DNA of 64,000 bases from Brumimicrobium oceani (GCF_003143775.1 NZ_QFRJ01000002.1:330501-394500); one strand, 5' to 3'; positions 39,035-48,124 are shown, counted from the first letter of the stretch. A program made the numbers and translations. Notes: generated from the letters alone by a model not told the origin.

Positions 39035-39790
39035 ATGGCAACAAAAGCAAAAGCTAAGTCAAGCACAACTATCGCTGAGCGCTTAGAAGCATTAGCGAAT
39101 TTACAGCAAATTGATTCAGAAATTGATCGTCTTTTAACAATTCGTGGTGAGCTTCCTTTAGAGGTTGAAGACCTTGAGGCAGACATCGAAGGTTTGGAAA
39201 AAAGAGTTGAGAAATTGACTGGCGAACTAAAAGATATAGAAACTGATATCAGTAACCGTAAGAATGAGCAAAAAGATGCCCAAGCTGCGATTCTACAATA
39301 TAAAGAGAAGCAAAATAACGTGCGTAACAACCGTGAGTTTGAATCTCTAAGTAAAGAAATTGAATACCAAGAATTGGAAATTCAATTACACGAAAAGAAA
39401 GCAAAAGAAGCAAAAGCCCAAATTGCTCACAAAAAAGAAGTAATTAGTGATGTTCAGGAAAAGCTGACAGGTCGTAAGACAGACTTAAAAGTAAAAAAAG
39501 CTGAACTAGAAAATATTATTGCTGAAACTGAAAAAGACGAGGAAAAACTCAAGAAAAAATCAGAAAAAGCAATGAAACAATTGGATGATCACTTAAAAAC
39601 AGCTTACCAAAGATTGCGTACTAGCGCTAAAAACGGTTTAGCAGTTGTTCCTGTTGATCGTGATTCTTGTGGAGGATGTTTCAACAGAATCCCACCACAA
39701 CGTCAATTAGATATCGTTCAAAAGAAAAAGATCATAATCTGTGAACACTGTGGAAGAATTTTAGTTCCTAGTGAAGAATTAGAAGACTAA
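39035..39790 (+). CDS. Coiled-coil protein with C-terminal C4 zinc ribbon (CT398/DUF164-like)
   Basis: 251 residues. Residues about 15-185 form a long charged coiled coil (heptads through RKNEQKDAQAAI and VQEKLTGRKTDLKV). The C-terminal end carries four cysteines in a ribbon: SCGGCFNRIP and ICEHCGRIL. The architecture matches the zf-RING_7/CT398 family, a putative nucleic-acid or secretion-associated adaptor of unproven role. Co-transcribed with the NIF3-family gene; a terminator follows 20 bp after the stop. Confidence 0.9.
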   Translation: MATKAKAKSSTTIAERLEALANLQQIDSEIDRLLTIRGELPLEVEDLEADIEGLEKRVEKLTGELKDIETDISNRKNEQKDAQAAILQYKEKQNNVRNNREFESLSKEIEYQELEIQLHEKKAKEAKAQIAHKKEVISDVQEKLTGRKTDLKVKKAELENIIAETEKDEEKLKKKSEKAMKQLDDHLKTAYQRLRTSAKNGLAVVPVDRDSCGGCFNRIPPQRQLDIVQKKKIIICEHCGRILVPSEELED

Positions 39791-39810
39791 TTTTTTCAAT
39801 AATATAGAGA

Positions 39811-39840
39811 AAGTCCTAGCAGAATTGTTAGGGCTTTTTT
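39811..39840 (+). terminator. Terminator after the zinc-ribbon gene
   Basis: AGTCCTAGC pairs imperfectly with GTTAGGGCT, followed by TTTTTT. It is placed 20 bp after the stop at 39790. Confidence 0.7.
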
Positions 39841-39849
39841 ATTGGTTAT

Positions 39850-40113
39850 TTATTCCAAATAAGATTGAATCATTTTTAAGGTCTTTTCAATAAAGTCAGA
39901 ATCATAATAGTTAATCAAATCGTGACTTTTATCACCATAAAACTCAACATAACCATCGCACACATCAAAAGTAAATGGCAAGCCTGATTTAGATGTGAGA
40001 TAAAATAAATAATCACCTTTATCATCTTCAACTCTAAAAGTTAAATTGCTAGTGATAATAAAGTTTTCAATGGACTTCAATAATTCAGTTTGCTTTTTAG
40101 AATCTTGCTTCAT
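39850..40113 (-). CDS. Small hypothetical protein
   Basis: 87 residues from an ATG; no signal peptide or membrane segment. Alternating strands and helices (SNLTFRVEDDKGDYLFYL, GLPFTFDVCDGYVEFYGD, FIEKTLKMIQSYLE) suggest a small alpha/beta fold. It is convergent with the zinc-ribbon gene and alone. I do not recognise a family. Confidence 0.55.
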   Translation of the reverse strand: MKQDSKKQTELLKSIENFIITSNLTFRVEDDKGDYLFYLTSKSGLPFTFDVCDGYVEFYGDKSHDLINYYDSDFIEKTLKMIQSYLE

Positions 40114-40293
40114 ATTTTAAAACTAAATTAAATTCCATTTACCGTAAAAATCCTTTTTAATCGTTTAATTCGATTTGAAAATTCTGAAAAACTGGTGAAA
40201 AATATAAAAAAGCATCAATTATGGTCGATTTTATATTGATTAAAACAACACTACGAATGCATTTGTTCCTTCCTTAACAATCACCCAATTATA

Positions 40294-40377
40294 GCGCAGA
40301 GCGCAAAGCACAAAGCGCAAGGCCTAAAGCGTAAAGCCTAAAGCGTAAAGCCTGAAGCGTAAAGCCTAAAGCCCAAA
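40294..40377. repeat. 14-bp minisatellite
   Basis: Four tandem copies of GCCTAAAGCGTAAA or close variants occupy 40322-40377. They are preceded by a degenerate stretch of the same flavour (GCGCAAAGCACAAAGCGCAA). It is intergenic, 17 bp past the stop of the membrane protein gene. Confidence 0.85.
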
Positions 40378-40393
40378 CCCAAATAACGCAAAC

Positions 40394-41065
40394 CTACCCT
40401 TCCTTCTTCTTTGTATTCAAAAACTTTTCTATTCTTTTCGTCAAGATTTGAAACACCATTTTGGCATCTTTCTCTTCCAGCTTTCTACCAAAAGAAATAC
40501 GTTTCTGGAAAAATTCGAATTGTAGCCTATTTGAACCTCGAACCCATAAGGAATCATCGTAAACTTTCTGAATAGAATTCTCCTTCATTTCGATTAAAGA
40601 AAATCTAGAAATATTCTCTATCAAGTATTGTTTAGACTTTCCATATGAACCAATAGAACGCTTGATTCGCAACACATTTTTATCTAGTTTAATATACTCC
40701 CTTCCAAAAAAGAGATAGATCATAGTTCTAAAAACCCGAATAGCGAAATACAACCAAAAAATCATAAATATAAACAAGATGAGTTTTTCTTGGTTGCCAT
40801 AATCCTTAAACATTTGAGCAGCTACATACCCCCCAATGAGCAGCCATAACAAGAACCAGGAAATTAATAATCCTTTTTTACGTCCCAATTTTGGAGGATA
40901 AATAACAAAACTGATACTCTCCTTTTTATCCAAAAAACTTACACGATCGCCAATCCACTTCATATAGCCCAAAGATAAATCAAGTTTTCCAAATACAAAC
41001 AACCCAATCATAAACAAATGTGAAAATAGTGAAGTCCAAAGAAAGAAGACCGTAAAAAACGTCAA
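40394..41065 (-). CDS. Membrane protein of unknown function
   Basis: 223 residues from a TTG at 41065; the first in-frame ATG is at 41011, so the start is uncertain. Three hydrophobic segments are plain: near residues 5-28 (only complete from the TTG), 68-86 (LLISWFLLWLLIGGYVAAQM) and 93-120 (LILFIFMIFWLYFAI). A basic cytoplasmic C-terminal domain follows, ending FLNTKKKEG. It resembles small bacterial PH-like membrane proteins in layout, but no family is certain. Confidence 0.55.
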   Translation of the reverse strand: MTFFTVFFLWTSLFSHLFMIGLFVFGKLDLSLGYMKWIGDRVSFLDKKESISFVIYPPKLGRKKGLLISWFLLWLLIGGYVAAQMFKDYGNQEKLILFIFMIFWLYFAIRVFRTMIYLFFGREYIKLDKNVLRIKRSIGSYGKSKQYLIENISRFSLIEMKENSIQKVYDDSLWVRGSNRLQFEFFQKRISFGRKLEEKDAKMVFQILTKRIEKFLNTKKKEG

Positions 41066-41386
41066 GAGCTTGTAAGATCAATACTTTTATCTTCAATTTT
41101 ATTTAGAAGGTCGTTTTTAATTCCACAATTTTAATTAAAGCTAAATGATTGTCAAATTAGTTCCAGTTTTATTTCAATGGAAAATCCCTGTTGGAAAGAC
41201 ATCGCTGATAACCTCTTTAAAATGGAACTGGTATGGCAGTAGTTGGTTGAAATGCCAGCAGTAAAATTAAGTTTTAAAGGACTAAATTTGATTAGTCACA
41301 GCATTCTAAGTTGCGCTAAAATTTCTTTTGAAAAATCAAAATCATTACTTAATTTAATACCAGAATATAAACCAAAAATTACAATT
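41066..41386. other. Gene-free stretch upstream of the pterin dehydratase gene
   Basis: The frame in front of the dehydratase is open back to a TTG at 41243, but that extension has no resemblance to the family, so I treat it as non-coding. No promoter motif with a full TAnnTTTG match, no repeats and no RNA gene were seen. Confidence 0.4.
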
Positions 41387-41632
41387 ATGAATTGGAGCAT
41401 TGAAAACAACAGATTAGAAAGAGACTTCACATTTGAAGATTTCAATCAGGCATTAGCATTCGTAAATAAATTGGGCGAAATTGCAGAGGATTTGGACCAT
41501 CACCCCACTATTCTTTTACACAGTTATAAAAAAGTGAATATTAAACTCACCACAAGCGAAGAAGGAAATATCGTAACAGAGATGGATCATAAAATGTCGA
41601 AAAGAATAGATGAAGCACTCAAAACGATATAA
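41387..41632 (+). CDS. Pterin-4-alpha-carbinolamine dehydratase family protein
   Basis: 81 residues from the ATG at 41387 (MNWSIENNRLERDFTFEDF). The active-site motif LDHHPTILLHSYKKVNIKL is intact with the paired His and following Pro. The length is slightly short but complete for the family. Known activity: dehydration of 4a-hydroxytetrahydropterin during aromatic amino-acid hydroxylation; some bacterial members have other roles. No phenylalanine hydroxylase is nearby, so the in vivo role is open. It is 36 bp before purE, which has its own promoter. Confidence 0.9.
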   Translation: MNWSIENNRLERDFTFEDFNQALAFVNKLGEIAEDLDHHPTILLHSYKKVNIKLTTSEEGNIVTEMDHKMSKRIDEALKTI

Positions 41633-41646
41633 TTTCATAAAATATT

Positions 41647-41654
41647 TATCTTTG
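41647..41654 (+). promoter_or_regulatory. purE promoter, -7 element
   Basis: TATCTTTG matches TAnnTTTG exactly and lies 15 bp before the purE ATG. Confidence 0.55.
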
Positions 41655-41668
41655 ACGAAAAACAAATT

Positions 41669-42151
41669 ATGACCAAAGTAGGAATTATAATGGGGAGTAA
41701 ATCAGACTTACCAGTAATGCAAGAAGCAGCTGATATTCTCGATTATTTAGGAGTAAAGTATGAAATGGATATTGTTTCCGCCCACAGAACACCTGAAAAG
41801 ATGTTTGAATATGGAAAAAATGCACATTTAAGAGGAATTAAAGCGATCATTGCTGGTGCAGGAGGTGCAGCCCATTTACCAGGAATGGTGGCTTCTTTAA
41901 CTCCCCTTCCTGTTATCGGTGTTCCTGTCAAATCTAGGAATTCTATCGATGGTTGGGACTCTATTTTATCCATTCTACAAATGCCTGGAGGAATTCCTGT
42001 AGCTACCGTAGCATTAGATGGCGCAAAGAATGCAGGAATACTTGCTGCAAAAATTGTCGCAGTCGCAGAACCTGAACTGATGGAAAGATTGGTAAAATAT
42101 ATCGATGAACTCAAACAAGCTGTATTGAAAACAGCAGAAGAATTGAAATAG
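41669..42151 (+). CDS. purE: N5-carboxyaminoimidazole ribonucleotide mutase, PurE class I
   Basis: 160 residues, the usual length. Signature motifs: [10 protein letters not shown] at the N-terminus, SAHRTPEKM near residue 40 with the catalytic His, [14 protein letters not shown] near 70, and PVIGVPV...[19 protein letters not shown]. Converts N5-CAIR to CAIR in purine biosynthesis. No purK neighbour in the window. A strong terminator follows 25 bp after the stop. Confidence 0.96.
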   Translation: MTKVGIIMGSKSDLPVMQEAADILDYLGVKYEMDIVSAHRTPEKMFEYGKNAHLRGIKAIIAGAGGAAHLPGMVASLTPLPVIGVPVKSRNSIDGWDSILSILQMPGGIPVATVALDGAKNAGILAAKIVAVAEPELMERLVKYIDELKQAVLKTAEELK

Positions 42152-42175
42152 ATTCATCAATAGATAATACATAGC

Positions 42176-42208
42176 AAAGGAGGAGCCCATGGGTTTTCTC
42201 CTTTTTTT
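42176..42208 (+). terminator. purE terminator
   Basis: AAAGGAG pairs with CTCCTTT, with an inner CCCATGGG stem, followed by a T-run. It is a clear factor-independent terminator. Confidence 0.8.
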
Positions 42209-43239
42209 ATTGGCTAACAGAATGGTTTTTGTGTAGTGTTGTTTCATTGAAAGATGTTTCAACTTTTAACGATTGACGGAAATATTTTTTTTTGGGTTAC
42301 CAAGTTAGTTCGTTTATGGAAGGAGATTTTTCTATGCTGTAATCCTAGCTAAGCCCACAGAGTTGGTGATATGTTAATAAAAAACGGCTTGCGCTTTTTA
42401 TTATGCCACAGAGGTGACACAAACCAGAATTAATACTTTCATTAACCTAGACTAGTTCTTTTTTTGAAAAGAAAGGGTGTTAATTACTTAACTTGTACCC
42501 ATGTGTCTCCACTCCGTGGCTTTAGGAGCGAACTCATAATTGTTTTTATTAACATTTTGCCACTCCTGTGGCAATTATAAATTTCAAAACAAATTAATGA
42601 TCAGTCGAATCCAAATAATTCGTTTTTTTAAAAACTTCTCAATTGGATGAAAAACGGGTCAGTTTTAAAAGTTAAGGATAAAGTTTTTTCTTGACTAAAA
42701 ATCCCTGTATAAAAATTAGTCTTATCATATCTTGAGTTGATCTTTTAGACTCTGTAAAAGATGAAGTGCATAAAAGAACAAGATTAAAGCGTTCCCACAA
42801 GATATACCACGAAGTAGCACATTAGGTAAATAAAGCGTTCCCACAGGATATAATCTTGCAGGAACATTTTGTAAAAGGGTTAAATTCCCCCTCTTTTTTG
42901 AACTCACATCCTAAAAAAAAGTTACCGCAAGAGATTAAATCTTGAGGGAACTTTTGCTTATTTCTCGGTCTAGTTTCACATCGACAAGCCACAAGAAAAC
43001 TTATAGCTAAATGTCAATCTTATTTCGAAAAGAAGCATAAATTGAAAAAATATTGACGTGATTTTACTTGTAATTGACGTGTGAATATTAGCTGGCCATT
43101 GTTTTATAATATAACATATCCCCACAAATTCAATGTAACACTGAAAAACAGCTTAACGGTGACGATAGGATTTCCCTCAAATAAACTTTAGATAACGGCT
43201 TATATTGGTAACCCAATATTTTTTAATACATAGATGTAT
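42209..43239. repeat. Gene-free stretch rich in REP-like palindromes
   Basis: About 1 kb with no credible gene. TGTTAATAAAAA at 42372-42383 faces its complement at 42543-42554. Short palindromes lie near each (CCACAGAGGTG near 42407, CCACTCCGTGG near 42509, GCCACTCCTGTGGC near 42559). A second family, GTTCCCACAAGATATA, occurs at 42791 (half copy), 42837-42865 (full palindrome GTTCC...GGAAC) and 42921-42951 (CAAGA...TCTTG inside GTTAC...GGAAC). These look like non-autonomous palindromic elements. Confidence 0.6.
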
Positions 43240-43279
43240 TTTTTTGCAGATACGCACAGCCTTGCGTATCTGCAAAAAA
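43240..43279. terminator. Perfect 17-bp hairpin
   Basis: TTTTTTGCAGATACGCA faces its exact complement TGCGTATCTGCAAAAAA across a 6-base loop (CAGCCT). A/T runs on both outer sides would let it act as a bidirectional terminator. It lies between the palindrome-rich gap and the nqr operon's own terminator. Confidence 0.6.
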
Positions 43280-43322
43280 CCGTGCAAATTAGACCAAAAT
43301 AACCGTACAAATTAGACCAAAA
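43279..43322. repeat. Two direct copies of a 21-bp sequence
   Basis: ACCGTGCAAATTAGACCAAA (one A follows) and ACCGTACAAATTAGACCAAA (one A follows) differ at one base and are spaced 23 bp apart. They lie between the 17-bp hairpin and the nqrF terminator. Function unknown. Confidence 0.7.
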
Positions 43323-43350
43323 AAAAGCGTTTCTCTCGAAACGCTTTTTT
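43321..43350 (-). terminator. nqr operon terminator
   Basis: AAAAAAGCGTTTC pairs with GAAACGCTTTTTT across a 4-base loop (TCTC). It lies 20 bp after the nqrF stop and has T-runs in both directions. Confidence 0.85.
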
Positions 43351-43369
43351 TAAATATCATAAATTCAGA

Positions 43370-44668
43370 TTAACCCCCGAAATCATCAAATGATACGTTT
43401 TCTGGAGGAACACCCCAATCATCACACATTTTAAGAACCGCTTGGTTCATCAATGGTGGACCACAGAAATAAAATTCGATATCTTCTGGTTCATCATGTT
43501 TACTTAAATATTGGTCAATTACCACTTGGTGAACGAATCCAACAAATCCATCCGCTTCCTCATCGTGGATATCTTTCTTCACTGTCCAGTTATCCTCTTC
43601 TAATGGTTCAGAAAGTACCATATAGAATTTAAAGTTAGGGAATTCTCTCTCTAATTCACGGAAGTGCTCAATGTAGAACAATTCAGCTTTCGAACGACCT
43701 CCATACCAATAAGTCACTTTACGGTCTGTTCTCATTGTCTTAAACAATTCGTATAGGTGAGAACGCATTGGAGCCATACCAGCACCACCACCAATGTAAA
43801 GCATTTCAGCATCTGATTCCTCGTTGATGAAGAATTCACCGTAAGGACCAGAGATAATTGCTGGATCTCCTTGTTTCAAATTAAAGATATAAGACGACGC
43901 AATTCCTGGATTCACTTTCATCCATCCACCCGCCTTACGGTCAAATGGTGGAGTTGCAATACGTACGTTTAACATAATTCTTCTTCCCTCAGCAGGGTAA
44001 GAAGCCATTGAATAAGCACGGACAGTATCCTCTGTATTCTTCATTTGAAGAGGCCATAATTTGAACTTATCCCAATCTGCTTTAAACTTATCAGGCTGTC
44101 CTGGGTGATCCTCAGGGTGAGCTGTGATGTCCATTGTTTTAAAATCAACCACACAATTAGGAATACGAATTTGGATGTAACCACCCGCTTTGTAGTTCAT
44201 ATCCTCTGGGATCTCAACAATAAATTCCTTAATGAAAGTCGCCACGTTGTAATTAGATACAACTTTCGCTTCCCATTCTTTAATTCCTAGGATCTCTTCA
44301 TGCACTTCAATTTGCATGTCTTCTTTTACCTTCACTTGGCAACTCAGACGGAAATTGTCTTTAATTTCTTTTCTAGAGAAATGTGGTTCCTCAGTTGGTA
44401 GAATACTTCCACCTCCATCGTGAACCTGACATACACATTGAATACAAGTTCCACCACCACCACAAGCCGATGGCAAAAAGATTTGTTCATTACTTAAAGT
44501 AGATAATAGAGTGTCTCCTCCATTAACTTCTAAAACTTTATCTCCATTAATAGTAATCTTAATTTTTCCTGAAGGAGACAATTTTGCTTTTACAAAAAGC
44601 AACATAGAAACCAACAATAAAATTACTGCTAAGAAAAATACTACTGTAATTAAAATTGATAAACCCAT
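43370..44668 (-). CDS. nqrF: Na+-translocating NADH:quinone reductase subunit F
   Basis: 432 residues, one N-terminal membrane segment (ITVVFFLAVILLLVSMLLF). The 2Fe-2S ferredoxin domain has its cysteines in SACGGGGTCIQCVCQV and LSCQVKV. FAD binding is in RAYSMASYP, and the NADH domain has GGGAGMAPMRSH and YFCGPPLMN, ending in VSFDDFGG. It is the electron entry point of the complex. Its ATG overlaps the nqrE stop (TAATG). Last gene of the operon. Confidence 0.97.
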   Translation of the reverse strand: MGLSILITVVFFLAVILLLVSMLLFVKAKLSPSGKIKITINGDKVLEVNGGDTLLSTLSNEQIFLPSACGGGGTCIQCVCQVHDGGGSILPTEEPHFSRKEIKDNFRLSCQVKVKEDMQIEVHEEILGIKEWEAKVVSNYNVATFIKEFIVEIPEDMNYKAGGYIQIRIPNCVVDFKTMDITAHPEDHPGQPDKFKADWDKFKLWPLQMKNTEDTVRAYSMASYPAEGRRIMLNVRIATPPFDRKAGGWMKVNPGIASSYIFNLKQGDPAIISGPYGEFFINEESDAEMLYIGGGAGMAPMRSHLYELFKTMRTDRKVTYWYGGRSKAELFYIEHFRELEREFPNFKFYMVLSEPLEEDNWTVKKDIHDEEADGFVGFVHQVVIDQYLSKHDEPEDIEFYFCGPPLMNQAVLKMCDDWGVPPENVSFDDFGG

Positions 44669-45384
44669 TAGTTTTCTTGTTTTACATTAATAATTTGTGA
44701 AGTTTCTACTGCACCTCCACTAATTGTATTCGTTTTTTCTTGTTTCTTTTTCCCGTATTCAACCCCCATGAAACTCATGAAAGCAATCCCCATTAATCCA
44801 GTTACGATAAAAGTAATACCTAAACCTCTCAATGCTGGTGGAACGTTTGAATAACGTATCTTTTCACGAATAGCAGCCAAGGAAACAATAGCGATAAACC
44901 ATCCAATACCAGACCCTAGAGCAAATGATGTTGCATCTAGAATTGTAGAATATTGACGGTCTTGCATGAATAATGCTCCCCCTAAAATAGAACAGTTTAC
45001 AGCGATAAGTGGTAAGAAAATACCTAACGCTCCATAAAGCGCAGGAGCAAATTTCTCCACCAACATTTCAACTAACTGAACAATTGACGCTACAACAGCT
45101 ATGAACATAATAAAAGATAAGAAACTCAAATCAATCGTTTTTGATCCGCTCACTCCATACTCAGGATTTAACCAAGATAAAGCTCCTTCTTTTAAAACAT
45201 AGTTCTCTAGCAAATAGTTCATTGGTACGGTAACTACCAATACGAAAACAACCGCTAACCCTAGACCAACACCCGTCCTAACTGTTTTAGAAACAGCTAA
45301 ATACGAGCACATCCCAAGGAAATACGCGAAAATCATATTTTCGGTAAAAATCGCCTTTACGAATATATCTAATGTACTTTCCAT
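44668..45384 (-). CDS. nqrE: Na+-translocating NADH:quinone reductase subunit E
   Basis: 238 residues, membrane-embedded with six hydrophobic segments. Characteristic stretches: FTENMIFAYFLGMCSYLAVSK, with a conserved Cys that helps hold the intramembrane iron centre with NqrD, and AVNCSILGGALFMQ with the second Cys. It is somewhat longer than the roughly 200-residue norm: a hydrophilic insertion after the third segment (LKEGALSWLNPEYGVSGSK) and a C-terminal tail (KKKQEKTNTISGGAV). Translation is likely coupled to nqrF by a TAATG overlap. Confidence 0.95.
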   Translation of the reverse strand: MESTLDIFVKAIFTENMIFAYFLGMCSYLAVSKTVRTGVGLGLAVVFVLVVTVPMNYLLENYVLKEGALSWLNPEYGVSGSKTIDLSFLSFIMFIAVVASIVQLVEMLVEKFAPALYGALGIFLPLIAVNCSILGGALFMQDRQYSTILDATSFALGSGIGWFIAIVSLAAIREKIRYSNVPPALRGLGITFIVTGLMGIAFMSFMGVEYGKKKQEKTNTISGGAVETSQIINVKQEN

Positions 45385-45405
45385 AATTAAAATCTTAACT
45401 TCTTA

Positions 45406-46095
45406 TTAATTTTCTTCTACCAGTTCCTTGTTCATTGAACGCTGAACCCAGATAATAATTCCCACAACGATCAAGGCCATTGGTGGAAGAATCATCATAT
45501 TGTTGTTTACATAACCTAATGCGTAAAGTCCGCTTTCCTCGCCAGGCAAGTTGTTCCCGAAAATGGACGCTCCCCAGATTTTTCCTGAACCTAACACCTC
45601 ACGCACAAGTGCAACAAGAAGTAGAATCCAAGCATAACCAATAGCGTTACCTACCGCATCCAAGATTGACGGCCATGCTTTGTTGGCCATAGCAAAGGCT
45701 TCAAATCGACCCATGATAATACAATTGGTGATAATCAAACCTACAAAGACCGATAACTTTTCAGAAACATCTGGTACGAAGGCTTGAAGCGACTCGTTTA
45801 CAATAATAACCAGCGATGCAACGATTACTAACTGTACAATAATACGTACACGTGATGGTATAAGATTTCTTAGCAAGGAGACAATTAAGTTACCAAATAC
45901 CATAACGAAAATTACGGAAATGGACATCCAGAAAGCTTGCTCTACCTGAACCGTAATGGCCAATGCAGAACAAATACCTAGAACTTGAATTGTAATTGGG
46001 TTGTTATCCGATAATGGATCAGTAATTAAACGTTTGTTCTTTTTAGAGAACAACGGCTCGCTTGGCGCTTTAACTTTTTCTTCAGTGTTACTCAT
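45406..46095 (-). CDS. nqrD: Na+-translocating NADH:quinone reductase subunit D
   Basis: 229 residues from the ATG at 46095 (MSNTEEKV); an earlier in-frame start would overlap nqrC and is not needed. It has six membrane segments, the half-site LGICSALAITVQVEQA and the second TNCIIMGRFEAFAMAN, whose cysteines pair with those of NqrE around the iron centre. The start lies 4 bp after the nqrC stop. Confidence 0.95.
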   Translation of the reverse strand: MSNTEEKVKAPSEPLFSKKNKRLITDPLSDNNPITIQVLGICSALAITVQVEQAFWMSISVIFVMVFGNLIVSLLRNLIPSRVRIIVQLVIVASLVIIVNESLQAFVPDVSEKLSVFVGLIITNCIIMGRFEAFAMANKAWPSILDAVGNAIGYAWILLLVALVREVLGSGKIWGASIFGNNLPGEESGLYALGYVNNNMMILPPMALIVVGIIIWVQRSMNKELVEEN

Positions 46096-46099
46096 AGCA

Positions 46100-46819
46100 C
46101 TATTTATTTTTACTGAAATATTTATAATAAACTTCCATGGTCTCATTTACCATTCGCTCCACACCTTTTGAGGTGATCGTTCCTCCTGTAATTCCATCTA
46201 CCTTTTGAGATTCAGAACCAGAACCATTTTGAACTACAGAGATTGGTGTAAATGTTCCATTGCTTGCAATCTTTTCACCGTTGTAACGGTTTTCGAAAAA
46301 ACTCTGAGAGATTTCAGCACCCAATCCAGGAGTTTCTCCTTTATGATCGAATGAAGTTCCCACTATAGTTTCGTAATCGTCTGCTAAAGCTACGAATCCC
46401 CAAATTGGACCCCATAACCCTTTACCTACAACAGGTAAAACAAACAATTTTTCACCGTCTTTTTCCGCCTCAAAAATTGGATAAAGTCGATCTGTAACTT
46501 TTACTGTTTTATCTCTAAATTGCTTTTGTACATCTAAACTAAAAGCTTGCTTTTCTGCTGGAAGATTCTCTTGTAAATTACCAGAATGAGAAATCACGTA
46601 ACTCTCAGTAATGTATTTATCATATTTCTCGCTACCATCTTTACGTGTAGACTCTACACCCAAAGCAGAAAGAATATTCATTTTCTTTTTTACTTCTACA
46701 TTTGCTTTTTTCAAAGGTCCTAATCCTATTGAAAGGGAAGAAAGGATCACTCCCACAACTATTACTAATATAATTGAGAAGGCAAAAGTATAACCGTTTG
46801 CGTCTTTATTTACTTTCAT
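46100..46819 (-). CDS. nqrC: Na+-translocating NADH:quinone reductase subunit C
   Basis: 239 residues, one N-terminal membrane segment (FAFSIILVIVVGVILSSLSI) and a periplasmic FMN domain. The covalent FMN attachment site is in DGITGGTITSKGVERM: the Thr corresponding to the SGAT Thr is present, with Gly in place of Ala. The start lies 2 bp before the nqrB stop region, so the operon is tightly packed. Confidence 0.95.
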   Translation of the reverse strand: MKVNKDANGYTFAFSIILVIVVGVILSSLSIGLGPLKKANVEVKKKMNILSALGVESTRKDGSEKYDKYITESYVISHSGNLQENLPAEKQAFSLDVQKQFRDKTVKVTDRLYPIFEAEKDGEKLFVLPVVGKGLWGPIWGFVALADDYETIVGTSFDHKGETPGLGAEISQSFFENRYNGEKIASNGTFTPISVVQNGSGSESQKVDGITGGTITSKGVERMVNETMEVYYKYFSKNK

Positions 46820-46821
46820 AT

Positions 46822-48099
46822 CTAAGCTGTTTTAAATCGTTTTTGACGTCTTGAAATATTTGCTTGAACAACATAGTGATCAATCAATGGAGCCATTATA
46901 TTCATAAACAAAATCGAAAGCATTACCCCTTCAGGATATGCTGGATTAAGTACACGAATTAATACCGCTAGTCCCCCACCTAGGAAACCATACCATAATT
47001 TACCATACTGTGTTTGCGATGCAGTAACTGGATCTGTTGCCATGAACACTGCTCCAAAAGCAAATCCACCAATTATTAGGTGATAGTAAGCCGGGATATC
47101 CATGTATGCATTTGCTCCAACTAGGTTCATTAATAAACCGAATGCCAAACCTCCAGCGAAGAAAGAAAGAATAATTCTCCATGAAGCTACACCAGTATAA
47201 AGTAACAATGCTGCCCCTAACAAAATAGCAATTACAGAGGTTTCTCCTACAGAACCAGGAATCATTCCGATAATTGCATGCAGTGGGTCGTAGGCTCCTT
47301 CAAATTTCTGAATTAACTCAGCACTTGTTGAACCTCCCGCGAGGACTTCTCCAGAAACAACAGGGGAATCTCCAACAAATGAAGCTAAATCACCTAGCGC
47401 AGTAGCACCTGACGCACCATCTGGAAGTGTACCTCCGTTTTCTGCAATAACATCCGTTGTTCCAGATTTCCATACTTTATCTCCTGACATTGCCGTTGGG
47501 TAAGCAAAGAACAAGAATGCTCTTGCCGTTAATGCGATATTTACGATGTTCATTCCTGTTCCACCGAAAACTTCCTTACCTATAACAACTGCAAATGCTG
47601 TAGCAACACCAACCATCCATAACGGAACGTCAGCTGGCATTGTTAATGGAATTAACATCCCAGAAACTAGAAACCCTTCATGAAGCCCATGTCCGCGTAC
47701 AAAACCGAATATAAACTCAATAGCTAAACCGACTCCATAAGAGACGATTACCAGTGGTAAAACTTGGAATAATCCGTAAACAACTTTATCTCCAAATCCA
47801 GTAAGATAGTCGCTGTAAGCACCATATTGTTCCGGATTAAGGTAAGATTGTAATTCATAATGCCAGTGACCTGTATTATAAATACCAAATAATAATGCTG
47901 GAATCATAGCTAAAACAACCATAAACATGGTACGTTTTAAATCTACCCCATCACGTATATGTGACCCTTTTTGTGTTACATGTTTTGGTGTAAACAAAAA
48001 TGTGGAGAGCGTTTCGTAAAGTGGGTACATTTTCTCCCACTTACCACCCTTCTCAAACTTTGGGTCAAGATTTTGAATGACTTTTTTTAATGCTTTCAA
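46822..48099 (-). CDS. nqrB: Na+-translocating NADH:quinone reductase subunit B
   Basis: 425 residues. The start codon appears to be TTG at 48099: the conserved N-terminus (ALKKVIQNLDPKFEKGGKW) begins there, an AGGAAA lies directly before it, a stop precedes it in frame, and the next ATG would delete conserved residues. Many membrane segments; the covalent FMN site is GASGATAL with its Thr. The quinone-binding region and HLIIGGFAFGAVFMATDPVT are intact. It houses riboflavin/FMN and the sodium path. Confidence 0.95.
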   Translation of the reverse strand: MKALKKVIQNLDPKFEKGGKWEKMYPLYETLSTFLFTPKHVTQKGSHIRDGVDLKRTMFMVVLAMIPALLFGIYNTGHWHYELQSYLNPEQYGAYSDYLTGFGDKVVYGLFQVLPLVIVSYGVGLAIEFIFGFVRGHGLHEGFLVSGMLIPLTMPADVPLWMVGVATAFAVVIGKEVFGGTGMNIVNIALTARAFLFFAYPTAMSGDKVWKSGTTDVIAENGGTLPDGASGATALGDLASFVGDSPVVSGEVLAGGSTSAELIQKFEGAYDPLHAIIGMIPGSVGETSVIAILLGAALLLYTGVASWRIILSFFAGGLAFGLLMNLVGANAYMDIPAYYHLIIGGFAFGAVFMATDPVTASQTQYGKLWYGFLGGGLAVLIRVLNPAYPEGVMLSILFMNIMAPLIDHYVVQANISRRQKRFKTA

Positions 48100-48124
48100 T
48101 TTCCTAAAATTTATATATTAACAA

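Noticed and set aside
41243-41386. N-terminal extension of the pterin dehydratase from a TTG
   Set aside because: The extension has no family resemblance, and the ATG at 41387 gives the normal protein start.
42725-42907. 60-residue ORF on the minus strand
   Set aside because: It overlaps the palindromic repeats at 42791-42865 and has no protein-like features.
46180-46230. Gly instead of Ala in the NqrC flavin-attachment motif as a defect
   Set aside because: The Thr that carries FMN is present, and this change is, as far as I recall, common in Bacteroidota, so I do not treat it as loss of function.
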